Assembly: GCF_003052265.1 (NCBI RefSeq)
Contig: NZ_QANS01000001.1
Span: 620,001-684,000, forward strand
From: Stenotrophobium rhamnosiphilum
GTDB taxonomy: Bacteria; Pseudomonadota; Gammaproteobacteria; Nevskiales; Nevskiaceae
DNA: 64,000 nt
Reading direction: 5' to 3'
Below, in pieces: positions 38,102 to 46,829 of the stretch. The first letter of the stretch is position 1. The number at the start of each line of letters is the position of its first letter. The notes under the pieces are model-generated. The model was not told the origin of the DNA. It saw only the letters and a program-made list of their open reading frames with translations, and did not search any database. A program made the translations under genes and the position numbers.

Positions 38102-39103
38102 ATGCACTCAAAGTTGCTACGGACCACCGGCCTGCTTGTCGCGTCGATGCTCGGCGCATGTAGTACGCATTACAACGTCAAGCCAGAGATGGTTGCCCGA
38201 TACAAAGCTCCGCCTGCGCCATCGGCCCAAGAAACGCAGCTTTACCTAATCCGCGGCAGCGCGTTTCAAGGCAGCGGGCGTGGTATGTGGGTGGCGGTCA
38301 ACGACCAGGTCGTCGCTGACTTGGCGAGTGGCTCGCATGTGCTGCTCAAAACTAAAGCGGGATTGAACAGTGTCAACTTTGTGCAGGGCAAGGCCGGCTT
38401 TGCATATATGACAGTCGATAATCGGGGCGGCCAGACGGTCTTCGCCGCCGTTGACTATGCGACAGGCGCTCTCAAAGAAGTGCCGCGCGATCTGGGCATC
38501 TCGATGGTGATGGAGACCACCACGAGCGCGCCTCTTAAGGAACCGCGCCCCAACGACGCCTACGATAATCTGCTGCTTAATCCCGAGCTACTGGACCTAG
38601 GGCTGACTGACACCAGCGCCGAACCGTTGCACGTCGATGCGCAGAGCGCTGTGATTACGTTCTACCGGCCGGCCAAGCTGATTGCACAGGTCCCGTTCAC
38701 GATATGGAGCGAGGCCGGCTACGCAGGCAGTCTGCTCGGCAACCAGTACGTGCAGGTGCGGGTTGACCCGGGTACGCACACGTTCATCGGGTTTTCGGAG
38801 CGCCTGTCGGTTCTCAAGGCCACGGTAGAGGCCGGCAAAGAATATGCCGCGGAGTTCGATGTCGGCATGGGCTGGAACCAAGCCCACATAAAGTTGCTGC
38901 CCGTCAACCTGAATTCCGAGGGGGCCAAGGTTGATGCTTGGCGGCAGCAATTGAAGCTCGTCGGCGCAAGCGCAGCGACATTGCAGAAGTCGGAGGTTGC
39001 GCCGCGTGTCGCTGCGGCTTTTGACTACCTCAAGGCACTTAAAGACCAATGGGGCCCGGAGGAAGTAGCGTCACGCTCCCTTAAAGTCAGTGACGGGCGT
39101 TAG
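38102..39103 (+). CDS. Lipoprotein with duplicated DUF2846-like domain
   Basis: A 333-residue lipoprotein with lipobox LGAC (Cys20). It holds two similar beta-domains. One is at about 45-130 (LYLIRGSAFQGSGRGMWVAVNDQVVADLASGSHVLLKTKAGLNSVNF). The other is at about 180-270 (VITFYRPAKLIAQVPFTIWSEAGYAGSLLGNQYVQVRVDPGTHTFIG). Both follow the pattern of DUF2846-type domains, which act as periplasmic ligand or peptide-binding modules of unknown role. The two copies look like an internal duplication. It is probably monocistronic, with a hairpin in its leader. No gene is seen in the 191 bp after it. Confidence 0.7.
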   Translation: MHSKLLRTTGLLVASMLGACSTHYNVKPEMVARYKAPPAPSAQETQLYLIRGSAFQGSGRGMWVAVNDQVVADLASGSHVLLKTKAGLNSVNFVQGKAGFAYMTVDNRGGQTVFAAVDYATGALKEVPRDLGISMVMETTTSAPLKEPRPNDAYDNLLLNPELLDLGLTDTSAEPLHVDAQSAVITFYRPAKLIAQVPFTIWSEAGYAGSLLGNQYVQVRVDPGTHTFIGFSERLSVLKATVEAGKEYAAEFDVGMGWNQAHIKLLPVNLNSEGAKVDAWRQQLKLVGASAATLQKSEVAPRVAAAFDYLKALKDQWGPEEVASRSLKVSDGR

Positions 39104-39294
39104 TACGGTTTTTATCGCCCATTGCGAGGCTTGTTAGGTTTGCGAGGGTAACCAAGAGGCGCTTGTTCATCTGTATTCGCGGTTTCGATCTGTGAACTAA
39201 CCGCATTGGCGCACGTCTGCTCCTGGCACAAATCGGTCTCAATAAATATTTCAGCGAAAGCCGTTTGTATGTTTAACGCTCCACTCACTGCACA

Positions 39295-40956
39295 CTAGCC
39301 GCAACGTTCCAGCCACAGATTGCGCGTACGCAGATTGTTGAGCCAGAGGCCGGTTACTTTTCCAGCCTTGCGTTCAATCGCCAACGTTAGATTTGCTGGC
39401 AAGGGAATGAATGACGTGCCGACTAGGCTGCCGCCTAAGACTTCGTCAGACCATGCTTCAAGTTTGAAGCGGCATTTACCGTAGATCGGCAACAGATCGA
39501 GATAGAACGTGCCGTCTTCCAAAGTGATCGCGACTTCTGTATCGAGTTCGTCGTAGCGATAGCGGCCAATCAAGCCTTTAAAAACTTGCTGTGCATTTGC
39601 GACTTTCTGCGGCAGACGCACGCAACGTTCGCGGTGGCCGCTGTCGCTGAAGTCCAGCGTCTTGAGATTCTTGCTAAGCGTCTTAGGTAAATGCAGTTCT
39701 ACAACGCCGTGGCCCGGGTTGTTGATCGCCAATCGGTTGCCTGATTTCTTCAATACGCCGCTGACGGCATTGTGAATTGACAGTGCCAGTACGGGCTCCG
39801 GATTACCTGCTTGCGGATGCGCTTGCACGCCGAAGACGCGATGCGAACGCGATGAATACCAGTAGCCGTGCAGCGCTTTCCATTTCTTCGCGGGCAGGGG
39901 ATTGTTCGGCGCTTCCAATGCAGATTTATCAAGCACGGCATCAATGACTTTCAACGCCAATGCGGGCGCGCTGCCGTCCATGCGATTGCACATGATGATG
40001 ATGTCGAGTGCGTGCTCGGGCACGGTGAGCATCTGGCAGGTGCCGCCGAGAACAGCGCCAGCGTGATGAATGATTTCAACGCCGCGATAGAACTCACGCG
40101 TGAGACCCAAGCAATAGTCGCCTGTTGCGCCACTGGTGTAGCGCGGCTTTTCAAGCATTTGTTTCCAGCTGCGTTTGCTGCCGACTTTCTTTTCGCCGCG
40201 AAGATGAGCCAGCCACTTCAGCATGTCGTCAATGCTTGAGACCATGCCGCCGGAGCCGAGCAATTCAGCACTCGGATAAATGCCGCGTACATAACTACCG
40301 TCAGGCTGTGGCAAATGAAGCGTCGCGATGCCGGGCGTGATTCGAAGGTCGCTCGGCAACAGTTCCGTATCCGCCATATTGAGCGGATCCAGAATGTGCT
40401 TCTTCAAGAAAACTCCAAGCGATTCACCGCTGACGCGTTCAACTACTTTTGATAGCAGGTGATAACCGTTGTTGCAGTAAACCATGCGCTCGCCCGGCTC
40501 ATAGTTTTTGCTGGTAAAGCGCTGGCTCAATTCCAGCCCCGCGCCATCACTCACCATATGCGGATAGCCGCGGTGCAATAGAAGCGAAGGCAGATCGTAA
40601 GGATCGCGCAGGCCGCTGGTGTGCAACATCATTTCGCGCAGCGTTGCATCGCCTGCTACACCCTTCAGCTCAGGCAAATAGGTTCGCACGGCTGCGTCGA
40701 TATCGAGCTTGCCTTGTTCAGCGAGCAACAGCGCTGCGAGTGAGGTGAAGTGCTTGCTCGTCGAGCCGATACGCATACGCGTCTGCGGCGTGTTGGCGGT
40801 GGCGTGCTCGATGCTGGCAAGACCAAAGCCACGGCGATAAATCGCTTGTCCTTTTGATGCAACGCCAACGATTAATCCTGGCGCATCACTTTTATTCCAG
40901 GGCTGAAAGATTTCGTCCAGACGCTTATTGATGGTGTTGGTTTTCATGCGGCTCAT
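39295..40956 (-). CDS. D-aminopeptidase-like serine hydrolase (family S12), copy 1
   Basis: A 553-residue penicillin-recognising enzyme with the S65-T-S-K68 catalytic pair, Y160-C-N162 and H298-A-G300. This spacing and the HxG in place of KTG match the D-aminopeptidase of Ochrobactrum, as do the two extra beta-barrel domains (about 340-553). That enzyme removes N-terminal D-residues from peptides. There is no signal peptide, so it acts in the cytoplasm. The ATG overlaps the stop of copy 2 by 4 bp, placing it last in an operon with the paralogue and a transporter. It may differ in specificity from copy 2. Confidence 0.82.
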   Translation of the reverse strand: MSRMKTNTINKRLDEIFQPWNKSDAPGLIVGVASKGQAIYRRGFGLASIEHATANTPQTRMRIGSTSKHFTSLAALLLAEQGKLDIDAAVRTYLPELKGVAGDATLREMMLHTSGLRDPYDLPSLLLHRGYPHMVSDGAGLELSQRFTSKNYEPGERMVYCNNGYHLLSKVVERVSGESLGVFLKKHILDPLNMADTELLPSDLRITPGIATLHLPQPDGSYVRGIYPSAELLGSGGMVSSIDDMLKWLAHLRGEKKVGSKRSWKQMLEKPRYTSGATGDYCLGLTREFYRGVEIIHHAGAVLGGTCQMLTVPEHALDIIIMCNRMDGSAPALALKVIDAVLDKSALEAPNNPLPAKKWKALHGYWYSSRSHRVFGVQAHPQAGNPEPVLALSIHNAVSGVLKKSGNRLAINNPGHGVVELHLPKTLSKNLKTLDFSDSGHRERCVRLPQKVANAQQVFKGLIGRYRYDELDTEVAITLEDGTFYLDLLPIYGKCRFKLEAWSDEVLGGSLVGTSFIPLPANLTLAIERKAGKVTGLWLNNLRTRNLWLERCG

Positions 40957-42611
40957 TTGCTACGCGAGAAATATAGATTTCTGGTGCGGGAAGTGCTGAG
41001 GAAAAAGCCGGTCGATTTCTTCCCATCTCTTTCGATAACGATGGTTCCATGAAAAGGACGTCCACCTAATGCCGCTGTGAAAATAAAGGCGTCGCTGGAA
41101 AGTGCTTCGAGAGGCATACGGCAAGGGGCGTAGCGCGAGTGCAGGTCAATATAGAGCTTGCCTTCATCAATGATCACTTCTACTGGCTGATTAAAGTCGG
41201 CCAGTACATAGGTTCCAATCAGATCAGCGGCCAAGTCTTGAGCAGTAGGTGCAACATCAGGAAGGTGAATCAATGTTTCCTTGATGCCGCAGTTTTCGAA
41301 TTCGATCTGTTCAATGCGCTTGCCAGTTTCAGGCAAGTCATAGCGCAACGTGAATTCGCCAGAGGTCGAATCGCTGCCCAGAAGACCGTCACCTTGATCC
41401 TTTAAGAAGCCCTCAGGCGTGCCGATCAATGAGAACGCAAGTTTCTCTTCGTGGGCCTTGATGCCAAAGACCAGTTTCGTTGTTGGGGAACAGTAGTGTC
41501 CTGCGAGTGCTTCGCGTCCGGTGGACTTCGCCGCGACTGTCGGTGCTTGCAGAGCCGAGCCCAACAAACCCTCAGCAATTTTCAAACTGATACCGGCAGG
41601 ATCACTGTCCGAGCGATTGGCCATCACGATGATGTCCAAAGCATGATCGGGAAACGTCATCATCATGCAGGTGGAACCAATGGTGCTGCCTGCGTGATGA
41701 ATAATCTTCACGCCGCGATGCAACTGTCGCTTCAAGCCGAAGCAATAGTTGTGCTCTACGCCATTGTTGAACTTTGGTAAGCGCGCCATCTCTGCCCACA
41801 TGGCAGGAGTGCCAACGCGATCAGGCTTACGCAGATGCACCATCCAACGCAGCATGTCATCGATAGTGGAGACGATGCCGCCACCGCCAGTCAGTTCTTC
41901 ACAGGGATAAATGCCGCGCTTATAAACGCCATTAGGCTGGCGAATATGCGAAGCCGCCAGACCCAGTGAGAGGTCCATATCGTTAGGCACCATCTCTGAA
42001 TCAACCATGCCCAGCGGTGTGAACAGACGCTCTTTGAGGAATGCGGCAAACGAAAGCCCAGAAACTTTTTCAACCACCAACGACAGCATCATGTATCCGT
42101 AGTTGCTGTAGTTCCAGCGTTCGCCGGGTTCAAAATTTGAGCTGGTGAATTCAGACGACCATTTGTGTGTGAGGCCTGCAGGGATTTGCGGGAACAGTCC
42201 TTCGGTGAGGAAGAACGCCGTGCTCTCCAACGCATCACGCACGCCGCTGGTGTGGCCGATCAATTGGCGCAGCGTAGGTTTACCGTTCGGGCCCTTCAGA
42301 TCGGTGAGGTAAGTGCTGACCGGTGCATCAAGATCCAGCTTGCCTTCTTCTACCAGCAACATGATCGACACCGCGGTGAATTGCTTGGTGGTCGAGCCGA
42401 TGCGCATCCGCGTTTCAGGCGTGTTGGCAACAGCGAATTCGAGGCTGGCTAGACCAGTCGCTCTTCTGTAAATCGTTTGATTATCTTTGGCGACGCCGAT
42501 GACATAACCAGGCGCGTCCTTGCTATTCAGCGCTTCAAGCAGCTTGTCGAAAATAGCGATCGCCATGGAGATAGTGTTCGTGATGGAGCTTTCCACATTA
42601 GCCTCGTTCAT
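40953..42611 (-). CDS. D-aminopeptidase-like serine hydrolase (family S12), copy 2
   Basis: A 552-residue paralogue of the next gene in the operon, with S73-T-T-K76, Y168-S-N170 and the IIHHAG triad motif (HxG). It has the same two extra C-terminal domains that in D-aminopeptidase close the active site and bar large substrates. It is likely to hydrolyse N-terminal D-amino acids from short peptides in the cytoplasm. It follows the GPH transporter by 21 bp and overlaps the downstream copy by 4 bp. An internal ATG 15 codons in is an alternative start. Two adjacent copies imply a range of D-residue substrates. Confidence 0.82.
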   Translation of the reverse strand: MNEANVESSITNTISMAIAIFDKLLEALNSKDAPGYVIGVAKDNQTIYRRATGLASLEFAVANTPETRMRIGSTTKQFTAVSIMLLVEEGKLDLDAPVSTYLTDLKGPNGKPTLRQLIGHTSGVRDALESTAFFLTEGLFPQIPAGLTHKWSSEFTSSNFEPGERWNYSNYGYMMLSLVVEKVSGLSFAAFLKERLFTPLGMVDSEMVPNDMDLSLGLAASHIRQPNGVYKRGIYPCEELTGGGGIVSTIDDMLRWMVHLRKPDRVGTPAMWAEMARLPKFNNGVEHNYCFGLKRQLHRGVKIIHHAGSTIGSTCMMMTFPDHALDIIVMANRSDSDPAGISLKIAEGLLGSALQAPTVAAKSTGREALAGHYCSPTTKLVFGIKAHEEKLAFSLIGTPEGFLKDQGDGLLGSDSTSGEFTLRYDLPETGKRIEQIEFENCGIKETLIHLPDVAPTAQDLAADLIGTYVLADFNQPVEVIIDEGKLYIDLHSRYAPCRMPLEALSSDAFIFTAALGGRPFHGTIVIERDGKKSTGFFLSTSRTRNLYFSRSK

Positions 42612-42632
42612 ACAGCTTTTGTAATGGTTCGT

Positions 42633-44009
42633 TCAGACAGCGCTTGCGGCTTTCTCATCAAGTGCTTTTAGGGCTGCTTGAGTCTCCGCTTGCTTTGCGC
42701 GTGTGATCGGAAATGTCCAAATGAGGAAAGCAGAAATTACGGCCCCAAATAAAGGCAGCCACGCAGTGACTAATCTGATTGCGAAAGCGCCTTCTGGGGT
42801 CTGATGTGTGGCCGTGGCATCAAAGCCGATCCAGCCTGCTAGCGCCAAACCTGCTGCTGCGCCAATCCCGTGGATTGATTTAATCATGAAGGAATAAACC
42901 GCGGAATAAATGCCGGACTGATCCTCGCCAGATTGCAGGCGTCCATGGTCTGAGGCATCTCCAATCATGGCCGGAATTGCTACCACGAGGGCCGTGATGC
43001 AGAAAATGCTGATCGGATTCAGGATCATCATCGGGATCAGACCCGTTTCGCCCACTGGAATAAAGCCCATGCCAGCAGAAGCGCAGGCTGTAATTACGAG
43101 TGCAATCGCTGCGACGCGATGGCGCTCAAAACGCAGACACATCCAGCCCCAGAACGGCAGGCTCAGCAATGAGAAGGGCATAACGATCAACATGATCGCC
43201 GCATAGTGCTTGCCGAGGCCGAGATAGCTGGTCACGAAGAGATAAGACGTACTTGCCGACATGCTGGCTACCATCGAGGCAGGGAAGACAGCAAGTAGCA
43301 GTCGCATCAGCGGACCGTTGCGCGCAATCATCATGACCAGCTCGCGCAAGCTTTGGCGTGGCTTCTTGATTTGTGGCGGGGCAGCTTCACCATCGGGCAC
43401 TGTGGCGAGCGCGTAGAGGTTCATCGCAGGAACGCAGACGACGATGACCAGCGCTGTAAACGCTAGCGTCTGAAAGTTGAGTTCGGTGGTTGGCGTTATG
43501 CCCAGACTTTTGGTGATAAACGGCACCAGAAAGAAAACCAATCCGCCGGTTAGCATCGCGATTCCGCGCCACATTTGTATGCGCGCACGTTCTACATAGT
43601 CGCGCGATAAACCAAAGCTCCATGCGATGTACGGAATCTCGGTTAGTTTCCAGCCGACGTAAGTCACTGCCATCCAAATGCCGTAGTAGGTGACGGTAAC
43701 GTTCGCTGGTGGGCGATACAAAAACCACAAGCCAATCACGGTGACGACGGTGCCAGCGAGAATCCAAGGTTTGCGACTACCTGTATTGCGAAACGTTCTG
43801 TCCGTCAGATAACCAATCAATGGATAGGTGAGGCCGTCAAACAGACGCGTTAGCAAAAGCACGGAAGCCAGAGCGACCAGTGATATTCCCGCATGCGCCG
43901 CATAGATGCCTTGCACCTGCGCTTCTGGCGCGTGCGTAAAGCCTTGCATGACTCCTGGGAGTGCAAAGGCCAGCAGGATGCTGCGCTTTAAAGGCTTGTT
44001 GGTATTCAT
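42633..44009 (-). CDS. GPH/MFS-family transporter
   Basis: A 458-residue protein with 12 predicted helices. The loop LLTRLFDGLTYPLIGYLTDRT (with the RxFDxxxDPxxGxxxD-like pattern) is the signature of the GPH cation-symporter family, usually for sugars. ATG at 44009 follows AAGGAG at good spacing. As first gene of an operon with two D-aminopeptidases, it may import small peptides or D-amino acids rather than sugars; this is inference from context. A regulon motif lies 84 bp upstream. Confidence 0.85.
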   Translation of the reverse strand: MNTNKPLKRSILLAFALPGVMQGFTHAPEAQVQGIYAAHAGISLVALASVLLLTRLFDGLTYPLIGYLTDRTFRNTGSRKPWILAGTVVTVIGLWFLYRPPANVTVTYYGIWMAVTYVGWKLTEIPYIAWSFGLSRDYVERARIQMWRGIAMLTGGLVFFLVPFITKSLGITPTTELNFQTLAFTALVIVVCVPAMNLYALATVPDGEAAPPQIKKPRQSLRELVMMIARNGPLMRLLLAVFPASMVASMSASTSYLFVTSYLGLGKHYAAIMLIVMPFSLLSLPFWGWMCLRFERHRVAAIALVITACASAGMGFIPVGETGLIPMMILNPISIFCITALVVAIPAMIGDASDHGRLQSGEDQSGIYSAVYSFMIKSIHGIGAAAGLALAGWIGFDATATHQTPEGAFAIRLVTAWLPLFGAVISAFLIWTFPITRAKQAETQAALKALDEKAASAV

Positions 44010-44086
44010 TTGCTCCTTAATCGCGAACAGAGTCTGCGAATAGCGACTCTAATCCCGAGTGTGCTTTCATATTTTGATATCGACCA

Positions 44087-44112
44087 TACGGGAAAACACC
44101 GGAATGGTGTCT
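44087..44112 (-). promoter_or_regulatory. Candidate regulon site before the transporter-D-aminopeptidase operon
   Basis: Read toward the operon, CATTCCGGTGTTTTCCCGTA is almost the same as the site before ridA (GAAAACACCGGAAT is identical in 44092-44105 and 59717-59730). Inside it ACACC-GGAAT-GGTGT forms a small palindrome. The AAAACACC core lies 84 bp before the transporter start. Confidence 0.6.
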
Positions 44113-44122
44113 GGCTAAGCCA

Positions 44123-45580
44123 TTAGTCCGCAAATGGATTTTCTACCCGTGGCCAGTAATTGAGGCTGCGAATCTTGTAGGGAATTGCCGCCATATTCCG
44201 GTCAGTGGTTCCCGGGGTCATCAGGTAAATAATTTCGCCAGCAATCGGCGCAAAGCCTTGGTGAAAATGTTGATTGGATTTGACCACAATCAACTGCTTC
44301 TTCAAGACATCAATGCCCAGAGACTTGAAGGTCTCGGGAGAAAATACCTGGCCTCGAATGGAGTTCAGAACCAGATCAAGGCCATCGTCTGATTGAACCC
44401 AGACGACCGTTCCCAGCGGCATTCGCATGCCCAATCCCTGTTCAAACTGATTCTCACGAATCGCGCGAACCGTGACTTTCAGATCAACAGGATCACCCGA
44501 CATTGGGCCGCACTTTCCACCGATGCGTAAATTGAGTGTTGCGCCGATGCCTGCGCTTTTGCATAGCTGTATCGCGCCTAAATCCCAGAAATAGCCGAGA
44601 ACCGCATTGCTGATTCCAACGTCCAGCAGGGCGCGCAATACAAACGTGGCATCGCTCATGGCGCCGCCACCGGGGTTGTCACCGGTATCGGCCAAGACCA
44701 CTGGAGTCGCTTTGGATTGATTCGCTTGCTTGAGCACTTCAGACAAGGGCGATGTTTGAGAATCGGTTTCTCGCTGATCCCAAATCTCTTGGCCCAATTG
44801 CGCCGCAAGCTTCGCAGCCTTTTCGACATCACCATCGGCAATTACCCAGAAACGTGCGCCGGAATCTGCGACATCGCCTGCGGGAAATCCATGACCGAAT
44901 GACACCGAAAGAATGCCGTCTTTGCCTTCGAATGATTTCATGCGTGCGACGAACGATTGCATTGGCTCGCTGGTGGTTGCCCACTTTGCGACCATGCGGG
45001 TGTCGTACATCGCCGTTACTGGCGAGATCTTTTTGGCAACGTGATCAAGCATGATTCGATACAGCTCGCGCTCGCGATCGAGAATATCGGTGTGCGGATA
45101 TTCCTTGTAGCAAATGATCGCATCTGCATTGCTCTGCATTTTTTCCGTGTAGTGACAATGCAGATCGAGCTCAACGCCGATGTGGATGCTGGGGCCGGTG
45201 ATTTGGCGTACGCATTCGATTAAGTCACCTTCGCAATCGTCATAGCCTTCAGCAACCATCGCGCCGTGCAGATACAGCTGCACCGCATCAATCGGCATGG
45301 CTTGCTTCAAATCCGCGAGGATTCGTTCACGAAATTCTTCGTAGACTGCGCGCAGTGTTCGTCCAGCCGGTTGTGCAAACGCACAAAGGCTTTCGATGAC
45401 TTCATGGCCGTCAGCCGCTGCCATGCGTTTCAGTTCGGCATGCATGGCGCCAACGCCAGCGGGATCCTTGATGCTGGCGTCATTCAGATGAATGCCGTAG
45501 GTCTCGTAATCAGTGCGTCCGGTCGGCACCACGGCGAAAGTATTGGTCTCGGTAATCAGCGTCGCTGCGAATATCTTCAT
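44123..45580 (-). CDS. M81 family metallopeptidase (MlrC-like), copy 1
   Basis: A 485-residue zinc hydrolase of the M81/DUF1485 family. Visible signature motifs are TETNTF (10-15), LHGAMV (104-109), ELDLHCHYT (137-145), YKEYPHTD (about 158-165) and DNPGGGAMSDATFVL (about 290). The best known member, MlrC, cleaves linearised microcystin and D-Glu-containing peptides. The frame is open to 45655 but that part carries promoter motifs, and the paralogue at 47909 begins at the same MKIFAAT. No signal peptide is seen. It is divergent from dgcN1, sharing a regulatory region. Confidence 0.88.
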   Translation of the reverse strand: MKIFAATLITETNTFAVVPTGRTDYETYGIHLNDASIKDPAGVGAMHAELKRMAAADGHEVIESLCAFAQPAGRTLRAVYEEFRERILADLKQAMPIDAVQLYLHGAMVAEGYDDCEGDLIECVRQITGPSIHIGVELDLHCHYTEKMQSNADAIICYKEYPHTDILDRERELYRIMLDHVAKKISPVTAMYDTRMVAKWATTSEPMQSFVARMKSFEGKDGILSVSFGHGFPAGDVADSGARFWVIADGDVEKAAKLAAQLGQEIWDQRETDSQTSPLSEVLKQANQSKATPVVLADTGDNPGGGAMSDATFVLRALLDVGISNAVLGYFWDLGAIQLCKSAGIGATLNLRIGGKCGPMSGDPVDLKVTVRAIRENQFEQGLGMRMPLGTVVWVQSDDGLDLVLNSIRGQVFSPETFKSLGIDVLKKQLIVVKSNQHFHQGFAPIAGEIIYLMTPGTTDRNMAAIPYKIRSLNYWPRVENPFAD

Positions 45581-45654
45581 GGGCTCAACTCTAGACCAAC
45601 CGGAAACGTTCGGAAATTGCAGCGGGGAGTGTGCGATCAAACGGGGCAGCGCCA

Positions 45655-45676
45655 TACCGAGGAATCACCGGAATTG
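45655..45676 (-). promoter_or_regulatory. Candidate regulon site for M81 copy 1
   Basis: On the minus strand CAATTCCGGTGATTCCTCGG lies 83 bp before the M81 start. It matches the ridA site (59711-59732) at 19 of 22 positions. Confidence 0.6.
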
Positions 45677-45705
45677 GAGAGGGGCCGAGTGGTGCCTTTC
45701 TGCTC

Positions 45706-45794
45706 AAAAGCACCAATTTCCCGTGTTTCTTCTGATGTGAATACCGAGTCCGTGCTGCTTTACTGCCTCGGTCAATTTTCCGAGAGCTATTCAG
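45706..45794 (+). promoter_or_regulatory. dgcN1 promoter region with regulon site
   Basis: CAATTTCCCGTGTTT (45714-45728) is a variant of the shared motif, pointing to dgcN1. From 45706 to the start codon this region aligns without gaps for about 70 bp with the one before dgcN2. Both have CAATTTCCCG, GATG-GA, TACTG (possible -10), GTC and CC-AGAG at the same distances. Confidence 0.65.
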
Positions 45795-46829
45795 ATGAGC
45801 GTTGCCTCCAAATTTGAAACCACGGTGACTCTGCGTACGCCGTACCTGCTTTTCCTCGGCGAGGCGGATTTCGACGCGCGTGCCAAGACTGCGTTCGGTC
45901 TGCGCGACTGGGCGCCGAAACTGTGTCTGGGCCAGATTCGTCTCCCGGCTTGCAAGGTGACCTTGGGCTTGCCTGACATGACGCCTGCCGCCGCTGCGAT
46001 TGCAGGCGCGGGTTCGTTGGTGATCGGCGTTGCGCCTAAGGGCGGGCAGATTGCTGAAAACTGGATTCCTACGCTGCGTCTGGCGATTGATGCGGGTCTG
46101 GATATCGTTAGTGGTATGCACGATTCGCTGGAAGATATTCCCGGCCTCGCTGAAGCAGCCAAAGCGCGCGGCGTTCGTTTGATCAACGTCCGCAACCCGC
46201 CATTGGATTTGCCTACAGGCACCGGCCGCAAACGCACGGGCAAGCGCTTGCTGACAGTGGGAACCGATTGCGCACTCGGCAAAAAATACACCGCGCTGGC
46301 GATTGCCAACGCGATGCGTGCTCAAGGCATTGATGCTGATTTCCGCGCAACCGGCCAGACCGGAATCATGATCGCGGGTCGCGGCTTGCCGATGGATGCC
46401 GTCGTCGCTGATTTCAGCGCTGGTGCAGCAGAATGTTTGTCGCCGGATGCGGCTCCTGATCACTGGGATATCGTTGAAGGGCAGGGTGCACTGTTCCATC
46501 CCGCTTACGCAGGCGTAACGCTTGGTTTGCTGCATGGCTCGCAACCCGATGCGCTGGTGCTGTGCCACGACCCTGCGATCTCAAGAATTAAATCGCTGCC
46601 AGTTTTCCCAACGCCGAGTCTCGAAGTTGCTGCGGCTCGCTATCTCGAAGCAGGCGCACTGACGAACCCTGCGATTCGCTTGGTCGGCGTTAGCCTGATC
46701 ACGGAAAACATGGATGAGGTGACTCGTCAGCGAGTGTTGGGCGATGCCGAACAACGTTTAGGTGTTCCTGCGTTTGATCCTCTGAAGACTTCGCTCCAGC
46801 CGGTAATCGACCGTATGCTTGGTCGATGA
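45795..46829 (+). CDS. dgcN: DgcN-type D-amino acid N-acetyltransferase (DUF1611), copy 1
   Basis: A 344-residue DUF1611 protein. The N-terminal part is a Rossmann-like fold (RTPYLLFLGEADF, KTAFGLRDWAP). The C-terminal part holds the P-loop-like TVGTDCALGKKYT (154-166), RATGQTGIMIAGRGLPMDAVV and FHPAYAGVTLGLLHGSQPD. Characterised members (DgcN) acetylate D-glutamate for racemisation by DgcA. Substrate identity here is not proven. It overlaps dgcA1 by 4 bp. It differs from copy 2 mainly at the N-terminus. Confidence 0.82.
   Translation: MSVASKFETTVTLRTPYLLFLGEADFDARAKTAFGLRDWAPKLCLGQIRLPACKVTLGLPDMTPAAAAIAGAGSLVIGVAPKGGQIAENWIPTLRLAIDAGLDIVSGMHDSLEDIPGLAEAAKARGVRLINVRNPPLDLPTGTGRKRTGKRLLTVGTDCALGKKYTALAIANAMRAQGIDADFRATGQTGIMIAGRGLPMDAVVADFSAGAAECLSPDAAPDHWDIVEGQGALFHPAYAGVTLGLLHGSQPDALVLCHDPAISRIKSLPVFPTPSLEVAAARYLEAGALTNPAIRLVGVSLITENMDEVTRQRVLGDAEQRLGVPAFDPLKTSLQPVIDRMLGR

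Noticed and set aside
37844-38107. An 87-codon frame on the minus strand
   Set aside because: It starts inside the lipoprotein gene on the opposite strand and has no ribosome binding site or recognisable product.
39104-39294. A gene between the lipoprotein and the D-aminopeptidase genes
   Set aside because: No frame with a start and ribosome binding site is visible in these 191 bp.
45581-45655. An upstream extension of M81 copy 1 (25 more codons)
   Set aside because: The extension lies over promoter motifs, and the paralogue at 47909 starts at the equivalent MKIFAAT.
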